A DNA stretch of 64,000 nucleotides. It comes from Pseudomonas sp. GV085. GTDB lineage: Bacteria > Pseudomonadota > Gammaproteobacteria > Pseudomonadales > Pseudomonadaceae. The DNA is taken from positions 372,001 to 436,000 of the forward strand of contig NZ_QAOV01000003.1 of the NCBI RefSeq assembly GCF_003050925.1, in the 5' to 3' direction. A program made the position numbers and the translations under genes. Below the pieces are notes generated by a model. The model did no database searches. It had not been told where the DNA came from and was given only the letters and a program-made list of their open reading frames with translations. Shown piece by piece: positions 24,849 to 33,443 of the stretch. Every line of letters begins with the position of its first letter. The stretch's first letter is position 1.

Positions 24849-26216
24849 ATGGCCAAGGCCAAGCGCATGTACGGCTGCACCGAGTGCGGCTCAACCTTCC
24901 CCAAATGGGCCGGCCAGTGCGGTGAGTGCGGGGCCTGGAACACGCTTACCGAAACCATGGTGGAAAGCGGCGGGGCAGCCGCCCCCAGCGGTCGTACCGG
25001 CTGGACCGGCCAGCAGGCGCAGATCAAGACTCTGGCCGAAGTCAGTGTCGAAGAAATTCCGCGCTTCTCCACCGCATCCAGCGAGCTGGACCGGGTTCTG
25101 GGTGGTGGTCTGGTGGATGGCTCGGTGGTGCTGATCGGTGGCGACCCCGGCATCGGCAAGTCGACCATTCTGTTGCAAACCTTGTGCAACCTCGCCAAGA
25201 GTATGCCGGCGCTGTATGTCACCGGTGAAGAATCCCAGCAGCAAGTGGCCATGCGTGCGCGGCGCCTGGGGTTGCCTCAGGATCAATTGCGGGTCATGAC
25301 CGAAACCTGCATCGAAACCATCATTGCCACGGCCCGTCAGGAAAAGCCCAAGGTGATGGTGATCGACTCGATCCAGACGATATTTACCGAGCAATTGCAA
25401 TCGGCACCGGGCGGTGTATCCCAGGTGCGCGAAAGCGCGGCGTTGCTGGTGCGTTATGCCAAACAGAGCGGCACGGCGATTTTCCTGGTGGGCCACGTCA
25501 CCAAGGAAGGCGCGCTGGCTGGCCCTCGGGTGCTGGAGCACATGGTCGACACCGTGCTGTATTTCGAAGGTGAGTCCGACGGGCGCCTGCGTCTGCTGCG
25601 GGCGGTGAAGAACCGCTTCGGTGCAGTCAATGAACTGGGCGTTTTCGGCATGACCGACAAAGGTCTGAAAGAAGTCTCCAACCCGTCGGCGATTTTTCTG
25701 ACCCGTGCCCAGGAAGAAGTCCCGGGCAGTGTGGTGATGGCAACATGGGAAGGCACACGGCCGATGCTGGTGGAGGTTCAGGCGCTGGTGGACGACAGTC
25801 ACCTGGCCAACCCGCGTCGGGTCACGCTGGGGCTGGATCAAAACCGGCTGGCGATGTTGCTGGCGGTGCTGCACCGTCACGGTGGCATTCCGACCCACGA
25901 TCAGGACGTGTTTCTCAACGTGGTCGGCGGGGTCAAGGTGCTGGAAACGGCGTCCGACCTGGCGTTGATGGCAGCGGTGATGTCCAGTTTGCGCAACCGG
26001 CCGTTGCCCCACGATCTGCTGGTGTTCGGTGAAGTCGGGCTTTCCGGTGAAGTGCGTCCGGTGCCGAGCGGTCAGGAGCGTTTGAAAGAAGCGGCCAAGC
26101 ACGGCTTCAAACGGGCCATCGTGCCCAAGGGCAATGCGCCGAAGGAGGCGCCGGCGGGGTTGCAGGTCATTGCTGTGACCCGGTTGGAACAGGCACTCGA
26201 CGCGCTGTTCGAGTAA
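24849..26216 (+). CDS. radA: DNA repair protein RadA
   Basis: 455 residues from MAKAKRMYGCTECG. Order of domains: a C4 zinc finger (Cys10, Cys13, Cys24, Cys27), a RecA-like ATPase with Walker A GGDPGIGKST (97-106), the RadA-specific KNRFGAVNELGVF motif, and a Lon-like C-terminal domain (from about 300). RadA is a branch-migration helicase that works with RecA in recombinational repair. It is monocistronic and separated from the PilZ gene by a REP doublet. Confidence 0.95.
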   Translation: MAKAKRMYGCTECGSTFPKWAGQCGECGAWNTLTETMVESGGAAAPSGRTGWTGQQAQIKTLAEVSVEEIPRFSTASSELDRVLGGGLVDGSVVLIGGDPGIGKSTILLQTLCNLAKSMPALYVTGEESQQQVAMRARRLGLPQDQLRVMTETCIETIIATARQEKPKVMVIDSIQTIFTEQLQSAPGGVSQVRESAALLVRYAKQSGTAIFLVGHVTKEGALAGPRVLEHMVDTVLYFEGESDGRLRLLRAVKNRFGAVNELGVFGMTDKGLKEVSNPSAIFLTRAQEEVPGSVVMATWEGTRPMLVEVQALVDDSHLANPRRVTLGLDQNRLAMLLAVLHRHGGIPTHDQDVFLNVVGGVKVLETASDLALMAAVMSSLRNRPLPHDLLVFGEVGLSGEVRPVPSGQERLKEAAKHGFKRAIVPKGNAPKEAPAGLQVIAVTRLEQALDALFE

Positions 26217-26237
26217 CTAACAGACGAAACACAAACC

Positions 26238-26328
26238 CTGTAGGAGTGAGCCTGCTCGCGATTTCGGTGTGTCAGCCAGCAGCAATGTGACTGTCAGATT
26301 ACAATCGCGAGCAGGCTCGCTCCTACAG
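26238..26328. repeat. REPIN doublet, second spacer class
   Basis: Inverted arms from CTGTAGGAGTGAGCC (26238) to GGCTCGCTCCTACAG (26328). The spacer starts CGGTGTGTCAGCCAGCA, like those at 43223 and 58951. Confidence 0.8.
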
Positions 26329-26344
26329 GGGAATTCGATGATGG

Positions 26345-26713
26345 CTAGATTTCGATCAGGGCACCCAATTCTCGCTCCAGCTCCTGCGGATCGGCGAGGT
26401 TGAGCTCGATCAACCGCCGCAGGCACTCGATGGACTCCAGGCTGATGTGCCGGCAGACAAAGCCGAGTTGGCCATGATCGTCGTGGGTCAGTTGCACGTC
26501 CATGATGATGTCCGCCTCTTCGCCCAAATGAATGTCGACCACAAAATCTTGCTGCGCATTGCCCAGCCACGGAACGGGTCGCTCGATCAGCAACCCCTTG
26601 AGCGACAGATCAATCAGCTTCACCGACCAGGTGGACTCTCCCTGACTCAGCTCGGTTCGGGCATCGAACGCAATACGTTTGAAGCGGCGACGTTCGGCAG
26701 GGTGTTCGCTCAT
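26345..26713 (-). CDS. PilZ-domain protein, predicted c-di-GMP binder
   Basis: 122 residues, essentially one PilZ domain. Both ligand motifs are present: RxxxR (RRFKR, near residue 10) and D/NxSxxG (DLSLKG, about 36-41). Such single-domain proteins bind cyclic di-GMP and act on motility or exopolysaccharide. It sits 160 bp from the divergent cstA gene. The c-di-GMP enzyme MorA is encoded 8 kb away. Confidence 0.9.
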   Translation of the reverse strand: MSEHPAERRRFKRIAFDARTELSQGESTWSVKLIDLSLKGLLIERPVPWLGNAQQDFVVDIHLGEEADIIMDVQLTHDDHGQLGFVCRHISLESIECLRRLIELNLADPQELERELGALIEI

Positions 26714-26873
26714 GACGCGATCCTCGTAGATGTACGCTGACTATAGACCTGCATACTTCAAGGCGGCCAGCGCGTGCGGGTGTCCAGACCAATGTCGGGG
26801 TATGGTCTTTGTCGTCAGGAGAGCTAAACTCGATATGGTTGTCTTTCTTGTCCACTCTGGCTGGAATATCAAA

Positions 26874-28940
26874 ATGAAAAATAACAATAGCCCGCTACGC
26901 CATTTGCCTTGGCTGGTGCTGGCAATCACAGGTGCGTGCGCCCTGGGTGTCGTGGCATTGCGCCGGGGCGAGGCAATCAACGCCTTGTGGATTGTGGTCG
27001 CTGCCGTGGCCATTTATCTGGTCGCCTATCGCTACTACAGTCTGTTCATCGCTAACAATGTCATGCAACTCGATGCACGACGGGCCACGCCTGCCGTGCT
27101 CAACAATGACGGTCTGGACTACGTGCCGACCAACAAACACATTCTTTTCGGTCACCACTTCGCGGCTATCGCCGGCGCGGGGCCGCTGGTTGGCCCGGTC
27201 TTGGCAGCGCAGATGGGCTACTTGCCCGGCACGCTGTGGCTGATCGCCGGCGTGGTGCTGGCCGGTGCCGTTCAGGACTTCATGGTCCTGTTCATGTCCA
27301 CCCGCCGCAATGGCCGCTCCCTCGGCGACATGGTTCGCGAGGAAATGGGCCGCATCCCCGGCACTATTGCGCTGTTCGGCTGCTTCCTGATCATGATCAT
27401 CATCCTCGCAGTGCTGGCGCTGATCGTGGTCAAAGCCCTGGCCGAGAGCCCGTGGGGTATTTTCACGGTGATGGCGACTATCCCGATCGCGATGTTCATG
27501 GGCATCTACATGCGCTACATCCGCCCCGGTCGCATCGGCGAGATCTCGGTGATCGGCGTGCTGTTGCTGCTCGGCTCGATCTGGCTCGGCGGGCAGATTG
27601 CCGCGGATCCGGTGTGGGCCAAGGCGTTCAGCTTCACCGGTGTGCAAATCACCTGGATGCTGATCGGCTATGGTTTTGTCGCGGCGGTGTTGCCGGTGTG
27701 GTTGATCCTGGCGCCCCGTGACTACCTGTCGACCTTCCTGAAAATCGGCACCATCGTCGCCCTGGCCATCGGCATTCTGATCACCATGCCCGAGCTGAAA
27801 ATGCCGGCCCTGACCCAGTTCATCGACGGCACCGGCCCGGTGTGGAAGGGCGGGCTGTTCCCGTTCCTGTTCATCACCATCGCCTGTGGCGCGGTCTCGG
27901 GTTTCCACGCGCTGATCGCCTCCGGGACCACGCCGAAACTGCTGGATAACGAAACCAACGCCCGCTACATCGGTTACGGCGGCATGCTGATGGAATCCTT
28001 CGTGGCCATCATGGCCATGGTCGCCGCGTCGGTGATCGAACCGGGCGTGTACTTCGCCATGAACAGTCCGGCCGCGGTTGTCGGCGGGGATGTGGTGGCG
28101 GTAGCAACAGCGGTCAGCAACTGGGGCTTTGCCATCACACCGGAAGCCTTGCAAGCGGTGGCCCATGACATCGGTGAAATTACCATTCTGGCCCGCGCCG
28201 GTGGTGCACCAACCCTGGCGGTCGGTATCGCACAAATCCTGCACAGTGTTCTGCCGGGTGAAAACACCATGGCGTTCTGGTACCACTTCGCGATCCTGTT
28301 CGAAGCGCTGTTCATCCTGACTGCGGTCGACGCCGGTACCCGCGCCGGGCGTTTCATGCTCCAGGACTTGCTCGGTTCGTTCGTGCCGGCCCTGCGCCGC
28401 ACCGAATCCTGGACCGCCAACCTGATCGCTACCGCCGGTTGTGTGACCATGTGGGGCTGGTTGCTGTATCAGGGCGTGATCGATCCGCTGGGCGGCATCA
28501 ACACCTTGTGGCCGCTGTTCGGTATCTCCAACCAGATGCTGGCCGGTATCGCGCTGATGCTCGGCACCGTGGTGCTGATCAAGATGAAACGCCAGCGCTA
28601 CATCTGGGTCACCTTGCTGCCGGCGGCATGGCTGCTGATTTGTACCACCACGGCGGGCTTCATCAAGCTGTTCGATGCCAACCCGGCGATCGGCTTCCTG
28701 TCGCTGGCCAAAAAATACAGCGATGCGCTGGCCAACGGTCAGATCCTCGCCCCGGCCAAGGACATCACCCAGATGCAGCACGTGATCTTCAACGCCTACA
28801 CCAACGCAACGCTGACCGCGCTGTTCCTGTTCGTGGTGTTCAGCATCCTGTTCTATGCGCTCAAGGTCGGTATTTCCGCCTGGGGCAGCAAGGGGCGTAC
28901 GGATAAGGAAGCGCCATTCCAGGCGCTGCCGGAAGCGTGA
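26874..28940 (+). CDS. cstA: CstA/BtsT-family carbon-starvation (pyruvate) transporter
   Basis: 688 residues from MKNNNSPLRHLPWLVLAITG; about sixteen helices. The conserved segments HHFAAIAGAGPLVGPVLAAQMGYLPG and GFHALIASGTTPKLL identify the CstA family. Members studied in enterobacteria are proton-coupled pyruvate transporters with some peptide transport. It is followed at 15 bp by the YbdD partner and then a YjiA-type GTPase, the same order as btsT-yjiX-yjiA in E. coli. No strong Shine-Dalgarno precedes the start (GGAATATCAAA), which suggests translational control. Confidence 0.92.
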   Translation: MKNNNSPLRHLPWLVLAITGACALGVVALRRGEAINALWIVVAAVAIYLVAYRYYSLFIANNVMQLDARRATPAVLNNDGLDYVPTNKHILFGHHFAAIAGAGPLVGPVLAAQMGYLPGTLWLIAGVVLAGAVQDFMVLFMSTRRNGRSLGDMVREEMGRIPGTIALFGCFLIMIIILAVLALIVVKALAESPWGIFTVMATIPIAMFMGIYMRYIRPGRIGEISVIGVLLLLGSIWLGGQIAADPVWAKAFSFTGVQITWMLIGYGFVAAVLPVWLILAPRDYLSTFLKIGTIVALAIGILITMPELKMPALTQFIDGTGPVWKGGLFPFLFITIACGAVSGFHALIASGTTPKLLDNETNARYIGYGGMLMESFVAIMAMVAASVIEPGVYFAMNSPAAVVGGDVVAVATAVSNWGFAITPEALQAVAHDIGEITILARAGGAPTLAVGIAQILHSVLPGENTMAFWYHFAILFEALFILTAVDAGTRAGRFMLQDLLGSFVPALRRTESWTANLIATAGCVTMWGWLLYQGVIDPLGGINTLWPLFGISNQMLAGIALMLGTVVLIKMKRQRYIWVTLLPAAWLLICTTTAGFIKLFDANPAIGFLSLAKKYSDALANGQILAPAKDITQMQHVIFNAYTNATLTALFLFVVFSILFYALKVGISAWGSKGRTDKEAPFQALPEA

Positions 28941-28955
28941 TCGAGGATTTGCACC

Positions 28956-29153
28956 ATGTTCAATGACCTGAGTCGCCTCGGTAAATACCTCGGTCAGGCC
29001 GCGCGCCTGATGGTCGGCATGCCCGACTACGACAACTACGTCGAGCATATGCAGAGCAAGCACCCGGACAAACCGGTGATGGACTACGAAGCGTTCTTTC
29101 GCGAGCGTCAGGAAGCCCGTTACGGTGGCAAGGGTGGACCGAAGTGCTGTTGA
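28956..29153 (+). CDS. YbdD/YjiX-family small protein
   Basis: 65 residues ([32 protein letters not shown]...), ending in GGPKCC as the family does. It follows cstA and is thought to be an auxiliary factor of CstA/BtsT transporters. YjiX and YbdD are always coded next to such transporters, and the present pair fits that pattern. Confidence 0.9.
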   Translation: MFNDLSRLGKYLGQAARLMVGMPDYDNYVEHMQSKHPDKPVMDYEAFFRERQEARYGGKGGPKCC

Positions 29154-29156
29154 TCT

Positions 29157-29257
29157 TGTAGGAGCGAGCTTGCTCGCGATGGACGTAAGGTTGACGCGTG
29201 TATTCAGAAAGCACGCGTTATCGTTGACGTCCATCGCGAGCAAGCTCGCTCCTACAG
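29157..29257. repeat. REPIN doublet with nested inner hairpin
   Basis: Arms TGTAGGAGCGAGCTTGCTCG and its complement. The spacer continues the pairing (GGACGT/ACGTCC and ACGCGTG/CACGCGT), so nearly the whole 100 bp folds on itself. In reverse complement the spacer is close to the one at 53856. Confidence 0.85.
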
Positions 29258-29285
29258 TTTTTTAAACGTAGGGGAGATTTTTGTT

Positions 29286-30257
29286 TTGCTCACACCCGTC
29301 CCGGTCACAATCCTCAGCGGCTTCCTCGGTGCCGGCAAGACCACCCTGTTGCGCCATCTGCTCAAGGCCGAGCACGGCCTGAAAATCGCCGTCATCGAGA
29401 ACGAATTCAGCGATGCCGGCATCGATACCCAGTTGTTGGGTGATGAGCCGGTGCAAGTGATGACGCTGTCCAACGGCTGCGTCTGCTGCACCATCCATAC
29501 GGACCTGACCAAAGCGCTTTATCTGTTGCTGGAGCGTCTGGATCAGGGCGATATCGCCTTCGACCGCCTGGTGATCGAATGCACCGGCCTGGCCGATCCG
29601 GCGCCCGTGGCGCAAACCTTTTTCATCGACGAAGAGTTGCGCGAGCGCTATATCCTCGATGGCATCATCACGCTGGTCGACGCGGCACATGCCGACTTGC
29701 ACCTGACCCAGACCATCGCCCAGGCGCAGATCGGTTTCGCCGACCGCTTGCTGGTGAGCAAGCGCGACCTGGTAGACGAGGCGACCTTCACCGCGTTAAG
29801 CGAGCGCCTGGCCCGCATCAACCGTCGTGCGCCGATCCGCGTGGTCGACCACGGCAAGATCGACCTGGCCGAGTTGCTCGATGTGCGCGGCTTCAACCTC
29901 AATGCCGATCTCGGCGGCGGCGTGAGCTTGCGCCCGGTCAGCCAGGCCCCGTCCATCGACCGCATTTCCAGCCTGGTGCTGCGCACCGACAAGCCGCTGG
30001 ATATCGACAGGCTCAGCGAGTTCATGAACGAACTGCTGGAAGACCATGGCAAGCAACTGCTGCGCTACAAAGGTGTATTGAATATCCTCGGCGAATCGCG
30101 TCGCATGGTGTTTCAGGGTGTACTGAAGCTTTATGGTTTCGACTGGGATACAGAGTGGGCTGAAGATGAATCGCGTGAAAGCGTGATCGTGTTTATTGCT
30201 GATGATTTGCCGGAAGAGAAGATTCGTGAGGGGTTTGCACGGGTGGCGGCGGTCTGA
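29286..30257 (+). CDS. CobW/YjiA-family metal-chaperone GTPase
   Basis: 323 residues from a TTG start, supported by GGGGAGA at 29271. P-loop GFLGAGKT (12-19), the metal-binding CxCC motif (Cys65, Cys67, Cys68; NGCVCC), the NKxD-equivalent SKRD, and a CobW C-terminal domain (about 230-320) are present. The protein is a GTP-driven metal chaperone like YjiA. It is third in the cstA-ybdD cluster, although a REPIN lies between, which may uncouple its expression. Confidence 0.88.
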   Translation: MLTPVPVTILSGFLGAGKTTLLRHLLKAEHGLKIAVIENEFSDAGIDTQLLGDEPVQVMTLSNGCVCCTIHTDLTKALYLLLERLDQGDIAFDRLVIECTGLADPAPVAQTFFIDEELRERYILDGIITLVDAAHADLHLTQTIAQAQIGFADRLLVSKRDLVDEATFTALSERLARINRRAPIRVVDHGKIDLAELLDVRGFNLNADLGGGVSLRPVSQAPSIDRISSLVLRTDKPLDIDRLSEFMNELLEDHGKQLLRYKGVLNILGESRRMVFQGVLKLYGFDWDTEWAEDESRESVIVFIADDLPEEKIREGFARVAAV

Positions 30258-30283
30258 AGCTTTATGGCGTTTGTGAGGACGCC

Positions 30284-30303
30284 ATCGCGGGCTTGCCCGC
30301 GAT
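30284..30303. repeat. Single REP
   Basis: Palindrome ATCGCGGGCTTGCCCGCGAT between the convergent GTPase and GntR genes. Confidence 0.75.
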
Positions 30304-30308
30304 GCGAT

Positions 30309-30989
30309 CTAGCCGGCAGCACAATGTTCACGGGTTGTATTGAACAGAGTCTGTTCCAGATAATCCAGATGCCGGTTGAGCACAATTTCCGCCTTCGCAG
30401 CATCCCCTCGCTCCAGTGCATCCAGGATCTCCATGTGCACCTGCCACGCGCAATAATCCATCGACTGCGGATCAAACTGCGCAAGTGCCAACGAAGTCAG
30501 CGGCACCAGGCTGTCTAGAAAATGCGATAACGGTGCATTACCTGCCATTTCAGCCAATCGCAGGTGAAACTCTCCCGACAAACGGATCGTCCGACCACGC
30601 TCAGTGCATTGACGCTCGCTATCGACCAGCGTCCGCAGTTGCTTCAGGTCTTGCGCGCAGGGTCGCTGACAGGCCAGCCGCAACAGCATGATCTCGGCCA
30701 GACGCCGGGCATGCAGTGCCTGCCGGGTATGCTCTGCATCAAACTCGGCGATGCGGGGACGATGGTTGACTCGAAGAGTGATGATCTGCTGATGGGACAG
30801 TCGCGTCAGCACATCACGCATGTCGCTGCGCCTTGCACCGAACATCTGCGCCAGGCTTTCTTCCGTAAAGCGACTGGCCGAATGGATGCGCTGTTCGAGA
30901 ATCGCATCGAGGACCCGCGAATACAGATCATCCACCGAAGGGCGGACGGGCAAGGTAGCGAGCGTTTGTGGCGAGGCGTAGCTGTTCAT
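30309..30989 (-). CDS. GntR-family regulator, FadR/VanR-type, with FCD domain
   Basis: 226 residues from MNSYASPQTLATLPVRP; GGAGA precedes this ATG, whereas a TTG two codons earlier lacks spacing. The winged helix (about 20-85) reads FTEESLAQMFGARRSDMRDVLTRLSHQQIITL, and the FCD ligand domain (about 95-220) carries the conserved acid/histidine metal pocket (GEFHLRLAEMAGN, WQVHMEILDALERGD). It follows another GntR gene and a dctA-type transporter in the same direction, 25 bp downstream. Confidence 0.85.
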   Translation of the reverse strand: MNSYASPQTLATLPVRPSVDDLYSRVLDAILEQRIHSASRFTEESLAQMFGARRSDMRDVLTRLSHQQIITLRVNHRPRIAEFDAEHTRQALHARRLAEIMLLRLACQRPCAQDLKQLRTLVDSERQCTERGRTIRLSGEFHLRLAEMAGNAPLSHFLDSLVPLTSLALAQFDPQSMDYCAWQVHMEILDALERGDAAKAEIVLNRHLDYLEQTLFNTTREHCAAG

Positions 30990-31014
30990 GGCCAATCTCC
31001 AGTTCGAAGAGGTT

Positions 31015-31737
31015 TCAACTGCCGAGGTTGTCTTCCGGGATGTTCAGTTCGATGCCCATGCGCTGGCCTTCGCGCAAAATGTGCCGACGCATCTCGGCGC
31101 TGGCCTGGGCGCTGTTCTTGCTGCGGATCGCCCGCACCACCGCTTCGTTTTCTTCAAGGCGTTCAGCCAGATGCTCCGGGGAGTTGCGCAACACTTCGGC
31201 GCTTTGCTTGAGGGCATTGCTGGTTTGCTGGACCACGCTCTGGAAGATCGGATTCGACGTCAGCGTGAACAGCTCTTCGTGGAAGGCGATGTAGGCGCTT
31301 ACGCCGGCTTCACTGTCATTGGCCTCCAGGGCTTCGCGCATGTCCATCAGGGTCAGGCGCAGTTGCCCGACTTCCTTGCTGCTGATGGACTGCGCCACGA
31401 GGCCGACGATGAACGGTTCGAGGGTGTAACGCAGTTGCAGCACGTCCTCCAGGCTCGCTGCGGCCACTGCGCTTTCGTGGGACTGGCCATCGCTGAGACT
31501 GGCCTCGAGTACCACTACGCCTTTGCCCGGCATCGAGCGCACCAGGCCAAGGGTTTCCAGGACGATGACCGCCTCACGCAGGCTCGGGCGGCTGATACCC
31601 AGTTGTTCGGCCAGTTCGCGTTGCCCTGGCAGCATTTCGCCCGAGCGCCACTGACCGCGGGCCAAAGCGGCCCGAAGTTTTTCCACGACTGAAGTTACGA
31701 CGGTTGACGAGGTAATCACTGTTCGCTCCATGAGCAT
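31015..31737 (-). CDS. GntR-family regulator, FadR/LldR-type
   Basis: 240 residues. HTH about 15-75 (GEMLPGQRELAEQLGISRPSLREAVIVLETLGLV) and an FCD domain about 100-225 with the histidine set (AFHEELFTLTSNP). This branch senses lactate, dicarboxylates or similar acids and binds TGGT-N3-ACCA-type sites. It lies 51 bp downstream of the dctA-type gene on the same strand, so it is probably its regulator. An alternative start MERTVIT lies two codons in; neither has a clear Shine-Dalgarno. Confidence 0.85.
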   Translation of the reverse strand: MLMERTVITSSTVVTSVVEKLRAALARGQWRSGEMLPGQRELAEQLGISRPSLREAVIVLETLGLVRSMPGKGVVVLEASLSDGQSHESAVAAASLEDVLQLRYTLEPFIVGLVAQSISSKEVGQLRLTLMDMREALEANDSEAGVSAYIAFHEELFTLTSNPIFQSVVQQTSNALKQSAEVLRNSPEHLAERLEENEAVVRAIRSKNSAQASAEMRRHILREGQRMGIELNIPEDNLGS

Positions 31738-31788
31738 CTAAAAGTGGTGAAGGTGTGCCGGCCAAGGCGAGGTCGGCACACCGTTGAT

Positions 31789-33102
31789 TCAGAATTCCTG
31801 CTGATGCGCCGGTGCGACCGGTTTACGCGGCTGGAAGGTATAACCCGCCTGGCCGGAAAGTACCTTGTTCGCCCGCTGTACATCGATGTCCTTTTCCCAC
31901 CGCGCGATGGCGACGGTCGCTACACAGTTGCCGATCAGGTTGGTCAGCGCCCGGCCGATGCCCATGAACCAGTCCACGGCCAGCACCAGCACCAGACCCA
32001 CCACCGGAATGGCCGGAATGGCTGTCAGGGTGGCCGCCAGGATCACCAGCGCCGAGCCCGGAATGCCGTGTGCTCCTTTTGAGGTGATCAACGATACCAA
32101 CAGAATGGTCAGCAAGTCGGTCATCGCCAGCGGCGTACCGGTGGCATTGGCGATGAACACAATGGCCAGGGTCAGGTAGATCGAGAAACCGTCGAGGTTG
32201 AACGAGTAACCGGTCGGTATCACCAACCCGACCGTCGAACTGCCGATGCCCAGATGCTCAAGCTTGCGCATGATTTGTGGCAGCACGGCATCGGAGGACG
32301 CGGTGCCCATGACGATCAACAGTTCTTCGCGCAGGTACTTGAGCAACGGCCACATCTTCAAGCCGGAGAGGCGCATCACCAGGCCGAGAATCAGGGCCAC
32401 GAAGGCAGTACAGGTCAGGTAGAACAGGCCGACCAGGCTGCCCAGGTGTTGCAGCGAGTCCAGGCCATATTTGCTGGTGGTGAAGGCGATCGCGCCGAAC
32501 ACACCGATCGGCGCCAGGCGCACGATCATGCCCATGATGCGGAAAATCACGTGGCTGAGTTCATTGATCAGCCGCGAAATACCCGATGCCGCTTCTCCCA
32601 CCAGATTCAGTGCACTGCCGAACAACACTGAAAACAGCAGGACCTGCAGGATATTGTTATCTGCAAAGGCACCGATCACCGATGTCGGAATCAGATCCAT
32701 CAGGAACTGTGTGGTGGTGTGCATGTGCTGACCGCGCTGGGCAATGTCGCCCATGTCGGCTGCGGAAAGCTGCTCCAGGTGAATGTTCGCACCGCTACCG
32801 ATGCCGGTGCTGAAGGCGAACACCAGGCCGATCACCAGGGCGATCGTGGTCAGCACTTCAAAGTAGATCACCGATTTGAGGCCGATACGGCCGACCTTCT
32901 TCAGGTCGCCGGCACCGCTGATGCCGCTGACCACTACGCAAAACACAATCAGGCCGATGAGCATTTTGATCAGCTTGATAAAACCGTCACCGAGCGGTTT
33001 GAGCTGAGCGGAGTATTCGGGAAGGGTCAGCCCGCAGACGATGCCGAGCACCAGTCCGAGAACCACTTGGAGGAAGATTGAACGCGAGCACCATCTGAGC
33101 AT
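31789..33102 (-). CDS. DctA-type dicarboxylate:cation symporter (DAACS family)
   Basis: 437 residues with AGGA eight bases before the ATG. The family signatures are clear: SGISGAGDLKKVGRIG, the serine-rich reentrant loop equivalent around GTASSDAVLPQIM, and GYSFNLDGFSIYLTLAIVFIANAT. It imports C4-dicarboxylates, or possibly aspartate/glutamate, using protons or sodium. It is first of three genes with two GntR regulators, which suggests induction by its own substrate. It may be a second DctA paralogue. Confidence 0.88.
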   Translation of the reverse strand: MLRWCSRSIFLQVVLGLVLGIVCGLTLPEYSAQLKPLGDGFIKLIKMLIGLIVFCVVVSGISGAGDLKKVGRIGLKSVIYFEVLTTIALVIGLVFAFSTGIGSGANIHLEQLSAADMGDIAQRGQHMHTTTQFLMDLIPTSVIGAFADNNILQVLLFSVLFGSALNLVGEAASGISRLINELSHVIFRIMGMIVRLAPIGVFGAIAFTTSKYGLDSLQHLGSLVGLFYLTCTAFVALILGLVMRLSGLKMWPLLKYLREELLIVMGTASSDAVLPQIMRKLEHLGIGSSTVGLVIPTGYSFNLDGFSIYLTLAIVFIANATGTPLAMTDLLTILLVSLITSKGAHGIPGSALVILAATLTAIPAIPVVGLVLVLAVDWFMGIGRALTNLIGNCVATVAIARWEKDIDVQRANKVLSGQAGYTFQPRKPVAPAHQQEF

Positions 33103-33170
33103 GGGAGGAATCCTGGTCGGTGTCCTGGCTGCCGTGTGCGGGGCACATCAGATTCAGGACTTAATTATTG

Positions 33171-33267
33171 TGGTCTTACCGGTATGTCCAGTGCAGGCGC
33201 AGTGTAGGCGCTGTTTTTGGGTGTTCGCAAGCAAAAATTAGAAAATTGGCATTACCGGTCTGACCGG
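33171..33267. promoter_or_regulatory. Two candidate GntR (FadR-type) operators
   Basis: TGGTCTTACC (33171-33180) approaches TGGT-N3-ACCA, and CCGGTCTGACCGG (33255-33267) is a perfect odd palindrome. They are 69 and 153 bp upstream of the dctA-type gene, which is followed by two GntR genes. Confidence 0.4.
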
Positions 33268-33280
33268 TGGCCAAAGCCAC

Positions 33281-33360
33281 GTAGGAGCTGCCGAAGGCTG
33301 CGATCTTTTGATTTTGCTTTTTTGAGGATCAAAAGATCTCAGCCTTCGGCAGCTCCTACA
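33281..33360. repeat. REP doublet, GGAGCTGCCG type
   Basis: GTAGGAGCTGCCGAAGGCTG (from 33281) and its near complement to 33360, with pairing continuing as CGATCTTTTGAT/ATCAAAAGAT towards the loop. Confidence 0.8.
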
Positions 33361-33391
33361 GGTAAACGGTGTCAATTTTCGGGCGAAAAAA

Positions 33392-33415
33392 AACCGGCCA
33401 ATCACTTGGCCGGTT
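33392..33415. terminator. Terminator of glyA
   Basis: AACCGGCCAA-TCAC-TTGGCCGGTT flanked by an A-run on the left and a T-run on the right; it lies 29 bp beyond the glyA stop on the minus strand. Confidence 0.9.
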
Positions 33416-33443
33416 TTTTATTGCAGCGGTTTAGCGGGGCTGA

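Noticed and set aside
24472..24894. Minus-strand frame across the AT-rich gap (140 codons)
   Set aside because: No ribosome site or domain, and it runs into the radA promoter and start.
26895..29243. Long open frame opposite cstA (782 codons)
   Set aside because: It is rich in His, Gln, Arg and Asp with no domain, and lies entirely antisense to clear CstA and YbdD frames; such shadows are common in GC-rich DNA.
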